A stretch of 64,000 nt of DNA from Eutrophobius brisbanensis. GTDB lineage: Bacteria; Pseudomonadota; Gammaproteobacteria; Eutrophobiales; Eutrophobiaceae. Made by a program: the position numbers and the translations under genes. The notes below the pieces were generated by a model. The model was not told the origin of the DNA, ran no database searches, and was given only the letters and a program-made list of their open reading frames with translations. The stretch covers positions 248,001 through 312,000 of the forward strand of contig JAYPQE010000003.1 in the NCBI GenBank assembly GCA_038131795.1. Direction: 5' to 3'. Shown in pieces: positions 8,446 to 16,913 of this stretch (positions within the stretch are counted from its first letter, which is position 1; every line of letters begins with the position of its first letter).

Positions 8446-9657
8446 TTGGCAATTTCAGGAAATCAGCGTGTCCTGTCCGGGATGCGCCCATCAGGACAGT
8501 TGCATCTGGGACACTATCATGGCGTTCTTAAAAACTGGTTAAAACTCCAGAACGAATATGAATGTTTTTTCTTCGTTGCCGATTGGCATGCGCTGACGAC
8601 GGAATATGAAACCCCGCAGTCAATATCGGACTCTGTCTGGGAAATGGTGATTGACTGGCTGGCAGTGGGGATAAACCCGGGATCAGCAAAGATATTTATT
8701 CAGTCGCGGGTCCCAGAACACGCGGAATTGCACTTGTTGTTGTCCATGATTACCCCATTAAGCTGGCTTGAGCGGGTGCCCACATACAAGGACCAGCAGG
8801 AAAAGTTATCCAACAAGGACCTGTCTACCTACGGATTCCTCGGATACCCCTTGCTGCAGACAGCGGATATCATTATTTACCGGGCCGGATATGTCCCGGT
8901 AGGGGAAGATCAGGTGGCCCATGTTGAATTGTCCCGTGAGATAGCAAGGCGATTTAACTTCCTGTTTGGGCGCGAGCCAGGCTATGAAGACAAGGCGGAG
9001 GCTGCAGCAAAAAAAATGGGCAAGAAAAATAACCGCCTGTATCACCAGTTAAGGATGGACTACCAGGAAAAAGGCGATGAGTTGGCCCTGGAGAAGGCCA
9101 CAGCGCTCATAGAATCTCAGCAAAATATCAGTATAGGTGACCGGGAACGGTTGGTTGGATACCTGGAAGGTGGCGGTAAAATTATCTTTCCAGAGCCACA
9201 GTCACTGTTGACACATACCCCAAAATTTCCAGGCACCGATGGGCAAAAAATGTCCAAGTCTTATAGCAATACTATAGGCTTAAGAGAAAATCCGAATGTT
9301 GTGGAAGACAAACTAAGGACTATGCCAACGGATCCTGCCAGGATTCGTAAGACTGATCCGGGCGATCCGGAAAAATGCCCTGTTTGGGAATTTCACAAGA
9401 TCTATTCGGATGATAAGGTAAAATCCTGGGCAGAAAATGGATGTCGTAACGCCGGTATAGGTTGTCTTGAGTGTAAACAGCCAGTGATTGATGCCATTCT
9501 TAAGGAACAGGAACCCATCAGGGAGCGTGCCAGGGAATACGCCGAAGACCCGGAAGTGGTCAGGGGTATTATCAGTGAAGGATGTGAGGCGGCCAGGGAC
9601 GTGGCGAAAGAGACCATGGACGATGTCAGGTCTGCAATCGGGTTAAATTATAAATGA
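8446..9657 (+). CDS. trpS: Tryptophan-tRNA ligase
   Basis: This 403-residue class I aminoacyl-tRNA synthetase charges tRNA-Trp. The ATP-binding HIGH-like motif is HLGH at residues 20-23 within SGMRPSGQLHLGHYHG, and the second signature is KMSKS at residues 268-272. Its length places it with the longer, Pseudomonas-type TrpS, which carries an insert between the two motifs (about residues 185-240). The start is TTG at 8446, supported by GAGG seven bases upstream and by the absence of any in-frame ATG before the HIGH region. A TATAAT lies at 8411-8416, but no convincing -35 was found. Confidence 0.96.
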   Translation: MAISGNQRVLSGMRPSGQLHLGHYHGVLKNWLKLQNEYECFFFVADWHALTTEYETPQSISDSVWEMVIDWLAVGINPGSAKIFIQSRVPEHAELHLLLSMITPLSWLERVPTYKDQQEKLSNKDLSTYGFLGYPLLQTADIIIYRAGYVPVGEDQVAHVELSREIARRFNFLFGREPGYEDKAEAAAKKMGKKNNRLYHQLRMDYQEKGDELALEKATALIESQQNISIGDRERLVGYLEGGGKIIFPEPQSLLTHTPKFPGTDGQKMSKSYSNTIGLRENPNVVEDKLRTMPTDPARIRKTDPGDPEKCPVWEFHKIYSDDKVKSWAENGCRNAGIGCLECKQPVIDAILKEQEPIRERAREYAEDPEVVRGIISEGCEAARDVAKETMDDVRSAIGLNYK

Positions 9658-9700
9658 ATACAATCTTACTAATGCAAAATCTGTAGGTTAATATGCCAGA

Positions 9701-10510
9701 ATGAATCCAGACGAAACCCGCACAACCAGTTCCGGCCAATCTGAAATGCCGTTTGCCATCGTCCAGGGTGCGCCGATCACGCAATTGCCCCATGACCTTT
9801 ATATACCCCCCGAGGCATTGGAAGTCTTTCTGGAGGCATTTGAAGGACCGCTGGATCTTTTACTTTACCTGATACGTAAGCAAAACCTGGATATCCTCGA
9901 TATACCCATTGCGGATATTACCGCACAGTACATGCAGTACATCGAATTGATGGAAGTTTTACAATTGGAACTGGCAGGTGAATACCTGCTCATGGGGGCT
10001 GTGCTGGCAGAGATAAAATCGCGCATGTTGTTACCCAGGACTGAAACGGAAGACGATGAAGATGATCCCCGTGCGGAACTGATTAAACGGCTTCAGGAAT
10101 ATGAACGCTATAAGCAGGCTGCTGAGGACATTGATGCTATTCCTCGTTTGGAGAGGGAAATTTTCAATACGGTCATCGATTTTAACGAACGGCGTAGTAC
10201 CCAAAAGCCACCCCAGGTCGATCTCGATCAGATCCTGCACGCCTTTGCCGATGTCCTGGCCCGGGCGGAGATGTACGCACATCACATGATACACCGGGAG
10301 GCCTTATCGGTCAGGGAGCGCATGACCATCGTCCTGGACCGCCTTCGTGGTGATGGATTTATCGATTTTCTTGATCTGTTTTCTGTAGAAGAAGGCAAGG
10401 CCGGTGTCATCGTATCACTATTGGCGATCCTGGAGTTGACCAAGGAATCATTAGTTGAAATTGTCCAGAATGAGATAAATGGACCTATCTATCTTAAGGC
10501 AGCAGCATGA
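9701..10510 (+). CDS. scpA: Segregation and condensation protein ScpA
   Basis: This 269-residue kleisin subunit of the SMC-ScpAB chromosome-condensation complex has the N-terminal kleisin signature (EVFLEAFEGPLDLLLYLIRK, about residues 47-66) that contacts the SMC neck, followed by PIADITAQYM and GEYLLMGAVLAEIKSRMLLP. The C-terminal winged helix is present (VSLLAILELTKESLVEI). Residues 1-40 are a less conserved extension. It overlaps scpB by four bases (ATGA), so the two subunits are translationally coupled. No smc gene lies in the window. Confidence 0.95.
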   Translation: MNPDETRTTSSGQSEMPFAIVQGAPITQLPHDLYIPPEALEVFLEAFEGPLDLLLYLIRKQNLDILDIPIADITAQYMQYIELMEVLQLELAGEYLLMGAVLAEIKSRMLLPRTETEDDEDDPRAELIKRLQEYERYKQAAEDIDAIPRLEREIFNTVIDFNERRSTQKPPQVDLDQILHAFADVLARAEMYAHHMIHREALSVRERMTIVLDRLRGDGFIDFLDLFSVEEGKAGVIVSLLAILELTKESLVEIVQNEINGPIYLKAAA

Positions 10511-11262
10511 ACCAGGAACAAATTAAAAATATAATTGAAGCGGCATTAATGGCCTTCGATGAACCCAGGACCGCTGCCCAGCTGCAGGTCCTGTTTGAAG
10601 GCGATGATGAGCCGCCTGGTAAAGATGAGATACGGGCAGCGATTGATCAGCTCATAGAAGATTATGCTGATCGTGGTATTGAGTTGAAAGAAATTGCCAG
10701 TGGTTACAGGTTTCAGGTGCGGGCAGATTACGCTGAATGGATAAACCGCCTGTTCCAGGACAAGCCACAGCGTTATTCCCGTGCCTTTATGGAAACGCTT
10801 GCCATAATTGCCTACCGTCAACCAGTCACCCGAGGCGAGATTGAAGATATACGTGGTATAAGTGTCAACACCAACATAATCAAGTCCTTACAGGAACGTG
10901 AATGGATTCGGGTTGTAGGGCACAGGGATGTACCTGGAAAGCCGGAACTGTTGGCAACGACCAGAGAATTTCTGGATTACTTTAATCTGAAAAAATTAAC
11001 AGAACTGCCTCCGCTATCTGAAATCAAGGATTATGACCAGTTAAACCCTGACCTGTTTGAGGGACTGGACATTTCGCCACCATCCAACGAGCCTGCAAAT
11101 GAGGAAACTGGACCAGAAACTGGATCAGAGGAAACTGAATCAGGGGAAGCAGAGTCAGGGGGGCCGGAGGAAGAGGTTCAAGCAGCAGACCTGGGTGAGC
11201 CGGGGGAAGAAGACCAGGACGAGACAGTTGACGAAGACAACGTCGTCCCGTTTTCAAATTAA
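10507..11262 (+). CDS. scpB: Segregation and condensation protein ScpB
   Basis: This 251-residue winged-helix partner that dimerises on ScpA in the SMC complex has conserved blocks IIEAALMAFDEP, GYRFQVRADYAEWI and SRAFMETLAIIAYRQPVTR, with GISVNTNIIKSLQEREWI in the second winged helix. The folded part ends near residue 185. The remaining 65 or so residues form a highly acidic, Glu/Gly/Ser-rich tail of short repeats such as EETGPETG and EETESGEAESG. Acidic ScpB tails occur in other gammaproteobacteria. It lies in the scpA-scpB-rluB order common in the class. Confidence 0.95.
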   Translation: MNQEQIKNIIEAALMAFDEPRTAAQLQVLFEGDDEPPGKDEIRAAIDQLIEDYADRGIELKEIASGYRFQVRADYAEWINRLFQDKPQRYSRAFMETLAIIAYRQPVTRGEIEDIRGISVNTNIIKSLQEREWIRVVGHRDVPGKPELLATTREFLDYFNLKKLTELPPLSEIKDYDQLNPDLFEGLDISPPSNEPANEETGPETGSEETESGEAESGGPEEEVQAADLGEPGEEDQDETVDEDNVVPFSN

Positions 11263-11298
11263 TCTGGCTGTCCCCATCCCCGTTCTTAGGGTGACAAT

Positions 11299-12105
11299 AT
11301 GCCACAATCGAAAGCAGATCGTATTCAAAAAGTACTGGCCAATGCCGGTTATGGATCACGGCGGGAAATCGAACAGTGGATAGTTGACGGCAGGATAAAA
11401 CTCAATGGTAAGCCGGCAAAACTGGGCGACCGCGCCAGTAACAGGGACCGGATATTAATCGATAACAAGCCAGTCCGGCTTGGTACAAGTCAGGACCGCA
11501 AAACCAGGGTCATTGCCTACAATAAACCTGTTGGAGAAATCTGCAGCCGTAAAGATTCAGATGGAAGACGTACAGTATTTGAAAGTTTGCCACCCATAAA
11601 CCAGCAACGCTGGATCAATATCGGCAGGTTGGATATCAATACAGCCGGACTCCTGTTATTTACAAATAATGGCGAGTTGGCCAACAAACTCATGCATCCC
11701 TCATCTGAGATTGAACGTGAATATGCAGTGCGGGTATTAGGGACCCCTTCATCCACACAATTGGATAAACTACTTAGAGGCATAGAGTTAGAGGACGGCC
11801 TGGCCAGCTTCAAGACCATAGAGGAAAAAGGGGGTGAAGGTGCAAACCGTTGGTTTAATGTGGTGCTCACTGAAGGCAGAAACCGTGAAGTGAGAAGGCT
11901 CTGGGAAGCGGTGGGTCTAACGGTCAGCCGGTTGATCAGGGTCCGTTTTGCCAATGTGGGATTAGCGAGGAATAAACGTCCCGGGGCATCCTGGGAAATT
12001 ACATCACGGGAATTAAACCAACTCCTGAAATTAGCAGGCCTGGAGACTGAAAAAACCAGTCATCCATCCGTGCCAAAGAGGAGACGACACAGGAAACCCA
12101 GATGA
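11299..12105 (+). CDS. rluB: 23S rRNA pseudouridine synthase RluB
   Basis: This 268-residue RsuA-family enzyme isomerises U2605 in helix 89 of 23S rRNA. An S4 RNA-binding domain occupies about residues 5-50 (RIQKVLANAGYGSRREIE). The catalytic aspartate is Asp112 in NIGRLDINTAGLLL. The C-terminal tail is basic (KRRRHRKPR), as in most RluB proteins. Its stop overlaps the start of the next gene (ATGA), an endonuclease III relative. The position directly after scpB is the usual one in gammaproteobacteria and separates it from RluE and RluF. Confidence 0.93.
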   Translation: MPQSKADRIQKVLANAGYGSRREIEQWIVDGRIKLNGKPAKLGDRASNRDRILIDNKPVRLGTSQDRKTRVIAYNKPVGEICSRKDSDGRRTVFESLPPINQQRWINIGRLDINTAGLLLFTNNGELANKLMHPSSEIEREYAVRVLGTPSSTQLDKLLRGIELEDGLASFKTIEEKGGEGANRWFNVVLTEGRNREVRRLWEAVGLTVSRLIRVRFANVGLARNKRPGASWEITSRELNQLLKLAGLETEKTSHPSVPKRRRHRKPR

Positions 12106-12764
12106 CATCCATCATTCCAGAGACCTTTAGCAAGGGTGTTTTGTTGCAAATCTATCAGCGCATGATGGATGTCTATGGGCCGCAAAACTGGTGGCCCGCT
12201 GAAACACCATTCGAGGTGATGGTTGGTGCGGTACTGACCCAGAATACGGCCTGGGTGAATGTAGAAAAGGCCATAGCAAACCTTAAGCAAAATAATTGCC
12301 TATCTCTGGATGCTATTGTGAGTCTGGCAGAGCCACAATTGGCAAACCTAATCCGGCCTTCAGGGTACTTTAACGTCAAGGCCAGGCGTTTGCAGAATTT
12401 ATGTCGATGGTTGGCCACTAAAGACAACTTTGGGTCGTTGGACCGGCTGCAGACAGCAGAGCTGCGCTCTCAACTGCTGTCTATCAATGGAATTGGTCCG
12501 GAAACCGCGGATGATATTCTGCTGTACGCCCTAAATCGGCCGGTTTTTGTCATTGATGCCTATACCCGCAGGTTATTCTCAAAACTGGGTTTGATCCATG
12601 GTGACGAGAGGTATGAGGACCTACGATGTGGTTTTGAGTCCTGTCTTGGGCCGGATGTGGGCCTGTATAATGAATATCATGCATTGATTGTCCGTCATGC
12701 AAAACAGAAGTGTCGTGACTCCAGTGATTGTGGCCATTGCCATGTACAACGCCCATTTTATTGA
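12102..12764 (+). CDS. Endonuclease III-like HhH-GPD DNA glycosylase (MagIII-like)
   Basis: This 220-residue protein of the helix-hairpin-helix/GPD superfamily has a hairpin reading INGIGPETADDILLYAL and the conserved aspartate Asp152 in VIDAYTRR. The lysine used by Nth for lyase chemistry is replaced by Glu134. The C-terminal cluster region has only three cysteines (C-x5-C-x2-C), so a standard [4Fe-4S] cluster is doubtful. These features match the 3-methyladenine DNA glycosylase (MagIII) branch, which acts as a monofunctional glycosylase. The substrate is inferred. The gene overlaps rluB by four bases. Confidence 0.8.
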   Translation: MTSIIPETFSKGVLLQIYQRMMDVYGPQNWWPAETPFEVMVGAVLTQNTAWVNVEKAIANLKQNNCLSLDAIVSLAEPQLANLIRPSGYFNVKARRLQNLCRWLATKDNFGSLDRLQTAELRSQLLSINGIGPETADDILLYALNRPVFVIDAYTRRLFSKLGLIHGDERYEDLRCGFESCLGPDVGLYNEYHALIVRHAKQKCRDSSDCGHCHVQRPFY

Positions 12765-12845
12765 TATTTCGTTAAAATTACGGGGAATCTTTGGATTTTT
12801 TAAAGAAATATTGTAAGCTTGCCCCCCTTTTTAGCGGACATAACG

Positions 12846-13601
12846 ATGCCAAGACAGTCACTGGTAGCAGCAAACTGGAAAATGAATGGAGACCTTGCAG
12901 GGATTCGGGACCTGGTCAAGGAAATATCCTCCGGCCTGGAACAAAAATCCGGCACTGAGGTGCTGATTTGTCCCCCCTTTGTTTACCTGTCTGAGATGCA
13001 GGCTATGCTGCAGGATACCTCTATAAAATTGGGGGCACAAAATGTTTCAGAATTTGAAGAGGGTGCTTATACCGGTGAAGTCTCGGTTTCCATGCTGCAG
13101 GATTTTGGTTGTGAGTATGTCATTGTTGGTCATTCAGAACGGCGGCATATATTTGGAGAGTCCGACCAACAAGTAGCTGCCAAGTTTGATGCCGCTAACA
13201 AGGCAGGTATGACCCCTATTTTATGTCTGGGAGAATTACTGGAGGAAAGGCAAGGCGGCACGACGGAAGAAGTGGTTTCCAGGCAACTCAATGAAGTGAT
13301 TAATTGCGCCGGGATTGTGAGCTTTGAAAATGCGGTCATTGCCTACGAGCCGGTTTGGGCAATTGGTACAGGCCATACAGCAACACCTGAGCAGGCAGAA
13401 GAAGTCCATGCCTTCATTCGACTCCAGCTGGCCAGGCACAGTGATGACATTGCCGACAGGATAAAAATTCTGTACGGCGGCAGTGTCAAAGCGGATAATG
13501 CTGCCGAACTATTCTCCAGGGCAGACATTGATGGAGGACTGATAGGCGGGGCATCATTAGTGGCAACAGATTTTCTGACAATATGTCAGTCAACTAGGTA
13601 A
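12846..13601 (+). CDS. tpiA: Triose-phosphate isomerase
   Basis: This 251-residue TIM barrel interconverts dihydroxyacetone phosphate and glyceraldehyde 3-phosphate in glycolysis and gluconeogenesis. The catalytic set is complete: Lys12 in AANWKMNG, His96 in VGHSERR and Glu168 in AYEPVWAIGTG. The phosphate loop ILYGGSVKADNA is also present. I use the ATG at 12846, which gives the usual start MPRQSLVAANWKM, rather than the TTG at 12819. secG follows after seven bases, the standard arrangement. Confidence 0.97.
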   Translation: MPRQSLVAANWKMNGDLAGIRDLVKEISSGLEQKSGTEVLICPPFVYLSEMQAMLQDTSIKLGAQNVSEFEEGAYTGEVSVSMLQDFGCEYVIVGHSERRHIFGESDQQVAAKFDAANKAGMTPILCLGELLEERQGGTTEEVVSRQLNEVINCAGIVSFENAVIAYEPVWAIGTGHTATPEQAEEVHAFIRLQLARHSDDIADRIKILYGGSVKADNAAELFSRADIDGGLIGGASLVATDFLTICQSTR

Positions 13602-13608
13602 AGGATAT

Positions 13609-13989
13609 ATGGAAACATTACAGACGATATTACTGGTTTTACAGGTTTTAATGGCAGTCAGCCTGATAGGAATCATACTGATTCAGCACGGCAAAGGTGC
13701 AGATGCCGGCGCGGCATTTGGCAGTGGCGCTTCAAATACCGTATTTGGCGCCCAGGGTTCTGGTAATTTTCTTACCAAGACCACAGCCATATTAGCATTT
13801 GCCTTTCTCGCCAATAGCCTGGCATTGGCCTATCTTGCCAACCAGAGGATAGAAACTGCCAATACCAGTCTGATGGATGACACCTCTGCTGTTATGGAAC
13901 AAATGGCAGAACCGCCATCTTCAGTGATTAATGAAATCCCATCTGACCCGACGTCTGAGGTTTCGGAGATTCCTGATATTCCTGAGTAA
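13609..13989 (+). CDS. secG: Protein translocase subunit SecG
   Basis: This 126-residue inner-membrane subunit of the SecYEG export channel has two transmembrane helices, at about residues 5-27 (LLVLQVLMAVSLIGIILIQ) and 55-77. They are separated by the conserved glycine-rich HGKGADAGAAFGSGASNTVFG loop. The C-terminal 45 residues are an acidic, Pro/Ser-rich tail ending IPDIPE, typical of gammaproteobacterial SecG. It lies between tpiA and tRNA-Leu, the usual order. Confidence 0.94.
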   Translation: METLQTILLVLQVLMAVSLIGIILIQHGKGADAGAAFGSGASNTVFGAQGSGNFLTKTTAILAFAFLANSLALAYLANQRIETANTSLMDDTSAVMEQMAEPPSSVINEIPSDPTSEVSEIPDIPE

Positions 13990-14072
13990 AAAAGTAAAAT
14001 GTAAGAAGTAAAGGGCAGACGGGCATCTGGGCAATCTCGTTTTTCAATACGTTTCATGTTTTTACTTCATAT

Positions 14073-14157
14073 GCCGATGTGGTGGAATTGGTAGACACGC
14101 TATCTTGAGGGGGTAGTGGGGCAACCCGTGGGAGTTCGAGTCTCCCCATCGGCACCA
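14073..14157 (+). tRNA. tRNA-Leu (anticodon GAG)
   Basis: This is an 85-base class II tRNA with an encoded CCA. The acceptor stem pairs GCCGATG (14073-14079) with CATCGGC (14147-14153), followed by ACCA. The D arm reads GTGGAATTGGTAGACAC. The anticodon stem CTATC/GGTAG encloses the loop TTGAGGG, giving GAG. The long variable arm (GTGGGGCAACCCGT) and the T arm GGAGTTCGAGTCTCC fit leucine tRNAs. It follows secG as in most gammaproteobacteria, but the usual next genes (rimP-nusA-infB) are absent. Confidence 0.96.
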
Positions 14158-14486
14158 AAGAATCTAATGTTGTTTCATGCTTGGGGCTGTCTATATCTAT
14201 GCCCCGGGACGACCTCTTTCTGTCCCATCCACCTTTTTCTGTGATTTTCTCTCTAGGTGCGTTCTGAATGTACGCTTACAACTTTATTCCTTCTGTATAT
14301 TTATTGCATATTTGTTAATAAGAATATGTATGATTTAATAAAAGTAACTACTTGTTATTTAAATACTTTTAGTTAGTACTTAGCTATCGAAATATTACTT
14401 CTTTTATAAGGTATAAAAAACACTATAATTGGATGAGGAAAATATGTTTAATCTTGCATATTCGAGGTATCTATAAGGGGGCTTAA
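14158..14486 (+). other. AT-rich gap upstream of the DUF1592 gene
   Basis: No gene is seen in these 329 bases. Composition shifts from mixed to strongly AT-rich after about 14270. A TATAAT at 14424-14429 could be the -10 of a promoter for the DUF1592 operon, but its -35 (CTTTTA region) is poor. A strong ribosome site AAGGGGG sits just before the ATG at 14487. I looked for a repeated copy of the tRNA-Leu 3' end here and further downstream, as an integration scar would leave, and saw none. Confidence 0.5.
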
Positions 14487-16913
14487 ATGCAACAGTATTA
14501 TCAACCAATTTTTAGAATTTTATCAGCCATTGTTTTGGTAGTATCTGGTCAATCTGTTGTTGCACAGAGTGTTGATGATTTTCAGAAGACCTTAAATCAA
14601 TATTGTGTTACCTGTCATAACGAGACATTGAAGACAGCAAACCTGATGTTGGACAGGACCAATCTCAATGACCTGGGAGAAAATCCGGAAATTTGGGAAA
14701 AGGTCATTACCAAATTATCACTACGGGCCATGCCGCCGGTGGGGATGCCCAGACCCGATGAAGCTTTCTACCAGGCGTTTCTGACTCATCTGAAAACCGG
14801 CCTGAATGAAGTCTCCGAGCAACACCCCAATCCGGGTAGAGAGATCGCTACCCATCGCCTGAACAGGACCGAGTACACCAATGCTATCCGTGACCTCATG
14901 GGTGTGGATTTTGATGGCGCTGCCATGTTGCCACCGGACAATTCCGGGGGCTTTGACAACCTCGGTGATTTGCTTACTGTCTCCCAGGTCTTGCTGGAAA
15001 AATATATGGCCGCAGCACGCATGGTGACCCGCCTGGCCATAGGCGATCCCAACACCGAACTGGACAGCCATCAGTACACCGTTGATCCCAAATTGTTGCA
15101 GGACGAACGCATGAGTGAAGACCTGCCGTTTGGTTCACGTGGAGGTCTGGCAGTGGATCATCGGTTCCCCGTAGATGGTATTTATGAAATACAGGTCAGC
15201 CTGCAAAACCAGGGTGGGGGATTGATTGTTGGTCTGGCAAAACCCAACCGACTGGATTTCAGGGTTGATGGCAAGCGCGTTGAACTGATGACTGTTGGCG
15301 GAGAGAACATTGGTGTAGGACTGGGACGGGAAGCCTCCGATACCGTACCACCTGATCCTGCACAATCCATGTATGAAAGGACCGCAGATGAGTCATTAAA
15401 AGTCCGATTCCCCATGACTGCAGGTTCCCATAATGTCCAGGTTGCCTTTCTGAAAGAGAATTTTGCCTGGGAAGGCGTGGTTATGCCGCCACCAAATTAT
15501 GAAAATTATAATACTGCCAGGATTCGAGACCCCTATGAGCGGGCCTGGCACGAACCGGCTGTCGCCAACGTTACGATTGTCGGGCCGTTTGAGGTCAAGG
15601 GGGTAGGGAATACCGCCAGCCGCGACAGAATCTTTGTCTGTACTCCGAAAAACAGGCGCGATGAAGAGCCCTGTGCCCGACAGATCCTGGAGAACCAGAC
15701 CCGGTTGGCCTATCGCCGTCCGGTGAATGATGGTGATGTCGCACCGTTAATGGGACTTTACCGCGAAGGCAGGGAAAACAATGGTTCTTTTGAAGTCGGA
15801 ATCCGCAAGGCCCTGGAAGGCCTGCTCATGAGTTCAGAGTTCCTGTTTCGCATCGAGCCTGATCCCGATGGTGTCCAAGAAGGTGAAAATTACGAATTAA
15901 GTGATATCGCCCTGGCTTCCAGGCTATCATTTATGCTCTGGAGCAGTATCCCAGATGATGAACTGCTCTCAGTTGCAGAACAAGGTAGATTGAAAGATCC
16001 CAAAGTCCTGGAAGCACAGATAAAAAGAATGCTGAAGGACGATCGCTCACTGTCCCTGGTGAATAATTTTTCAGAGCAATGGTTACTTTTGAGAAATCTG
16101 CCCCAGGCACTAAAGAGCGGTGACGTATTCCGAGATTTTGATGAGGAACTGCGTAATGCCTTCTATGATGAAGTGAAATTGTTTGTCGGCAGTATCTTTG
16201 ATGAAGACCGTTCCATCATGGATCTCTTCAAGGCCGACTATACCTATCTCAACGAACGCCTGGCCAAGCATTATGGGATCGAGGGTGTCTATGGCAACCG
16301 CTTCCGTAAAGTGAATGTGGGCGAAGATCAGCGTGGATTGCTTGCAAGGGCAGGGATCCTCTCCATTACGTCCTACCCGAACCGCAATTCAACGGTGCTG
16401 AGAGGTAAGTGGGTGCTGGAGAATATCCTGGCTGCACCGCCACCACCACCACCGGTGGACATACCACCCCTGGAGGATGCCCAGGGCGCCGAGGGTGAAG
16501 TCCTCACCTTGCGTGAACGCATGGAGATCCATCCGGCCAACCCTGCCTGTGCAGTATGCCACAACCAGATGGACCCCATTGGTTTTGGCCTGGAAAATTA
16601 TAATGCCATTGGTCAGTGGCGTGACCTGGATGAGGGTAAACCCATTAATGCCCGAGGGCGCCTGCCCAGCGGGGTCGAATTTGAAGGCCCGGCGGAGTTA
16701 CAGGCGGCATTGATGCGTACCCCGGATGTGATTGCCGGTGCCTTTACCCAGAAACTAATGACCTATGCACTGGGGCGCACCCTGGAGCATTACGACATGC
16801 CGGCAGTTCGTAAGATTGTAAACGAGTCAGCCAATAACGATTACCGGTTTTCGTCCATAGTATTAGGAATTGCAAACAGCTTACCATTTCAAAACAGGAG
16901 GGCAGGACCATGA
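14487..16913 (+). CDS. DUF1592/DUF1588-type cytochrome c-like exported protein
   Basis: This 808-residue protein has the Planctomycete-type multi-domain layout (DUF1587, DUF1595, DUF1592, DUF1588 and DUF1585). It has a signal peptide (residues 1-26, ending VVAQ) and two haem-binding motifs: CVTCH at 40-44 and CAVCH at 688-692. The second lies in the DUF1588-type NPACAVCHNQMDPIGFGL block. The signature FRIEPDPDG and LASRLSFMLWSSIPDDELL segments are present, with a poly-Pro stretch near residue 655. It overlaps the DUF1552 gene by four bases (ATGA). The function is not established; a periplasmic electron-transfer role is inferred from the haem sites. Confidence 0.85.
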   Translation: MQQYYQPIFRILSAIVLVVSGQSVVAQSVDDFQKTLNQYCVTCHNETLKTANLMLDRTNLNDLGENPEIWEKVITKLSLRAMPPVGMPRPDEAFYQAFLTHLKTGLNEVSEQHPNPGREIATHRLNRTEYTNAIRDLMGVDFDGAAMLPPDNSGGFDNLGDLLTVSQVLLEKYMAAARMVTRLAIGDPNTELDSHQYTVDPKLLQDERMSEDLPFGSRGGLAVDHRFPVDGIYEIQVSLQNQGGGLIVGLAKPNRLDFRVDGKRVELMTVGGENIGVGLGREASDTVPPDPAQSMYERTADESLKVRFPMTAGSHNVQVAFLKENFAWEGVVMPPPNYENYNTARIRDPYERAWHEPAVANVTIVGPFEVKGVGNTASRDRIFVCTPKNRRDEEPCARQILENQTRLAYRRPVNDGDVAPLMGLYREGRENNGSFEVGIRKALEGLLMSSEFLFRIEPDPDGVQEGENYELSDIALASRLSFMLWSSIPDDELLSVAEQGRLKDPKVLEAQIKRMLKDDRSLSLVNNFSEQWLLLRNLPQALKSGDVFRDFDEELRNAFYDEVKLFVGSIFDEDRSIMDLFKADYTYLNERLAKHYGIEGVYGNRFRKVNVGEDQRGLLARAGILSITSYPNRNSTVLRGKWVLENILAAPPPPPPVDIPPLEDAQGAEGEVLTLRERMEIHPANPACAVCHNQMDPIGFGLENYNAIGQWRDLDEGKPINARGRLPSGVEFEGPAELQAALMRTPDVIAGAFTQKLMTYALGRTLEHYDMPAVRKIVNESANNDYRFSSIVLGIANSLPFQNRRAGP

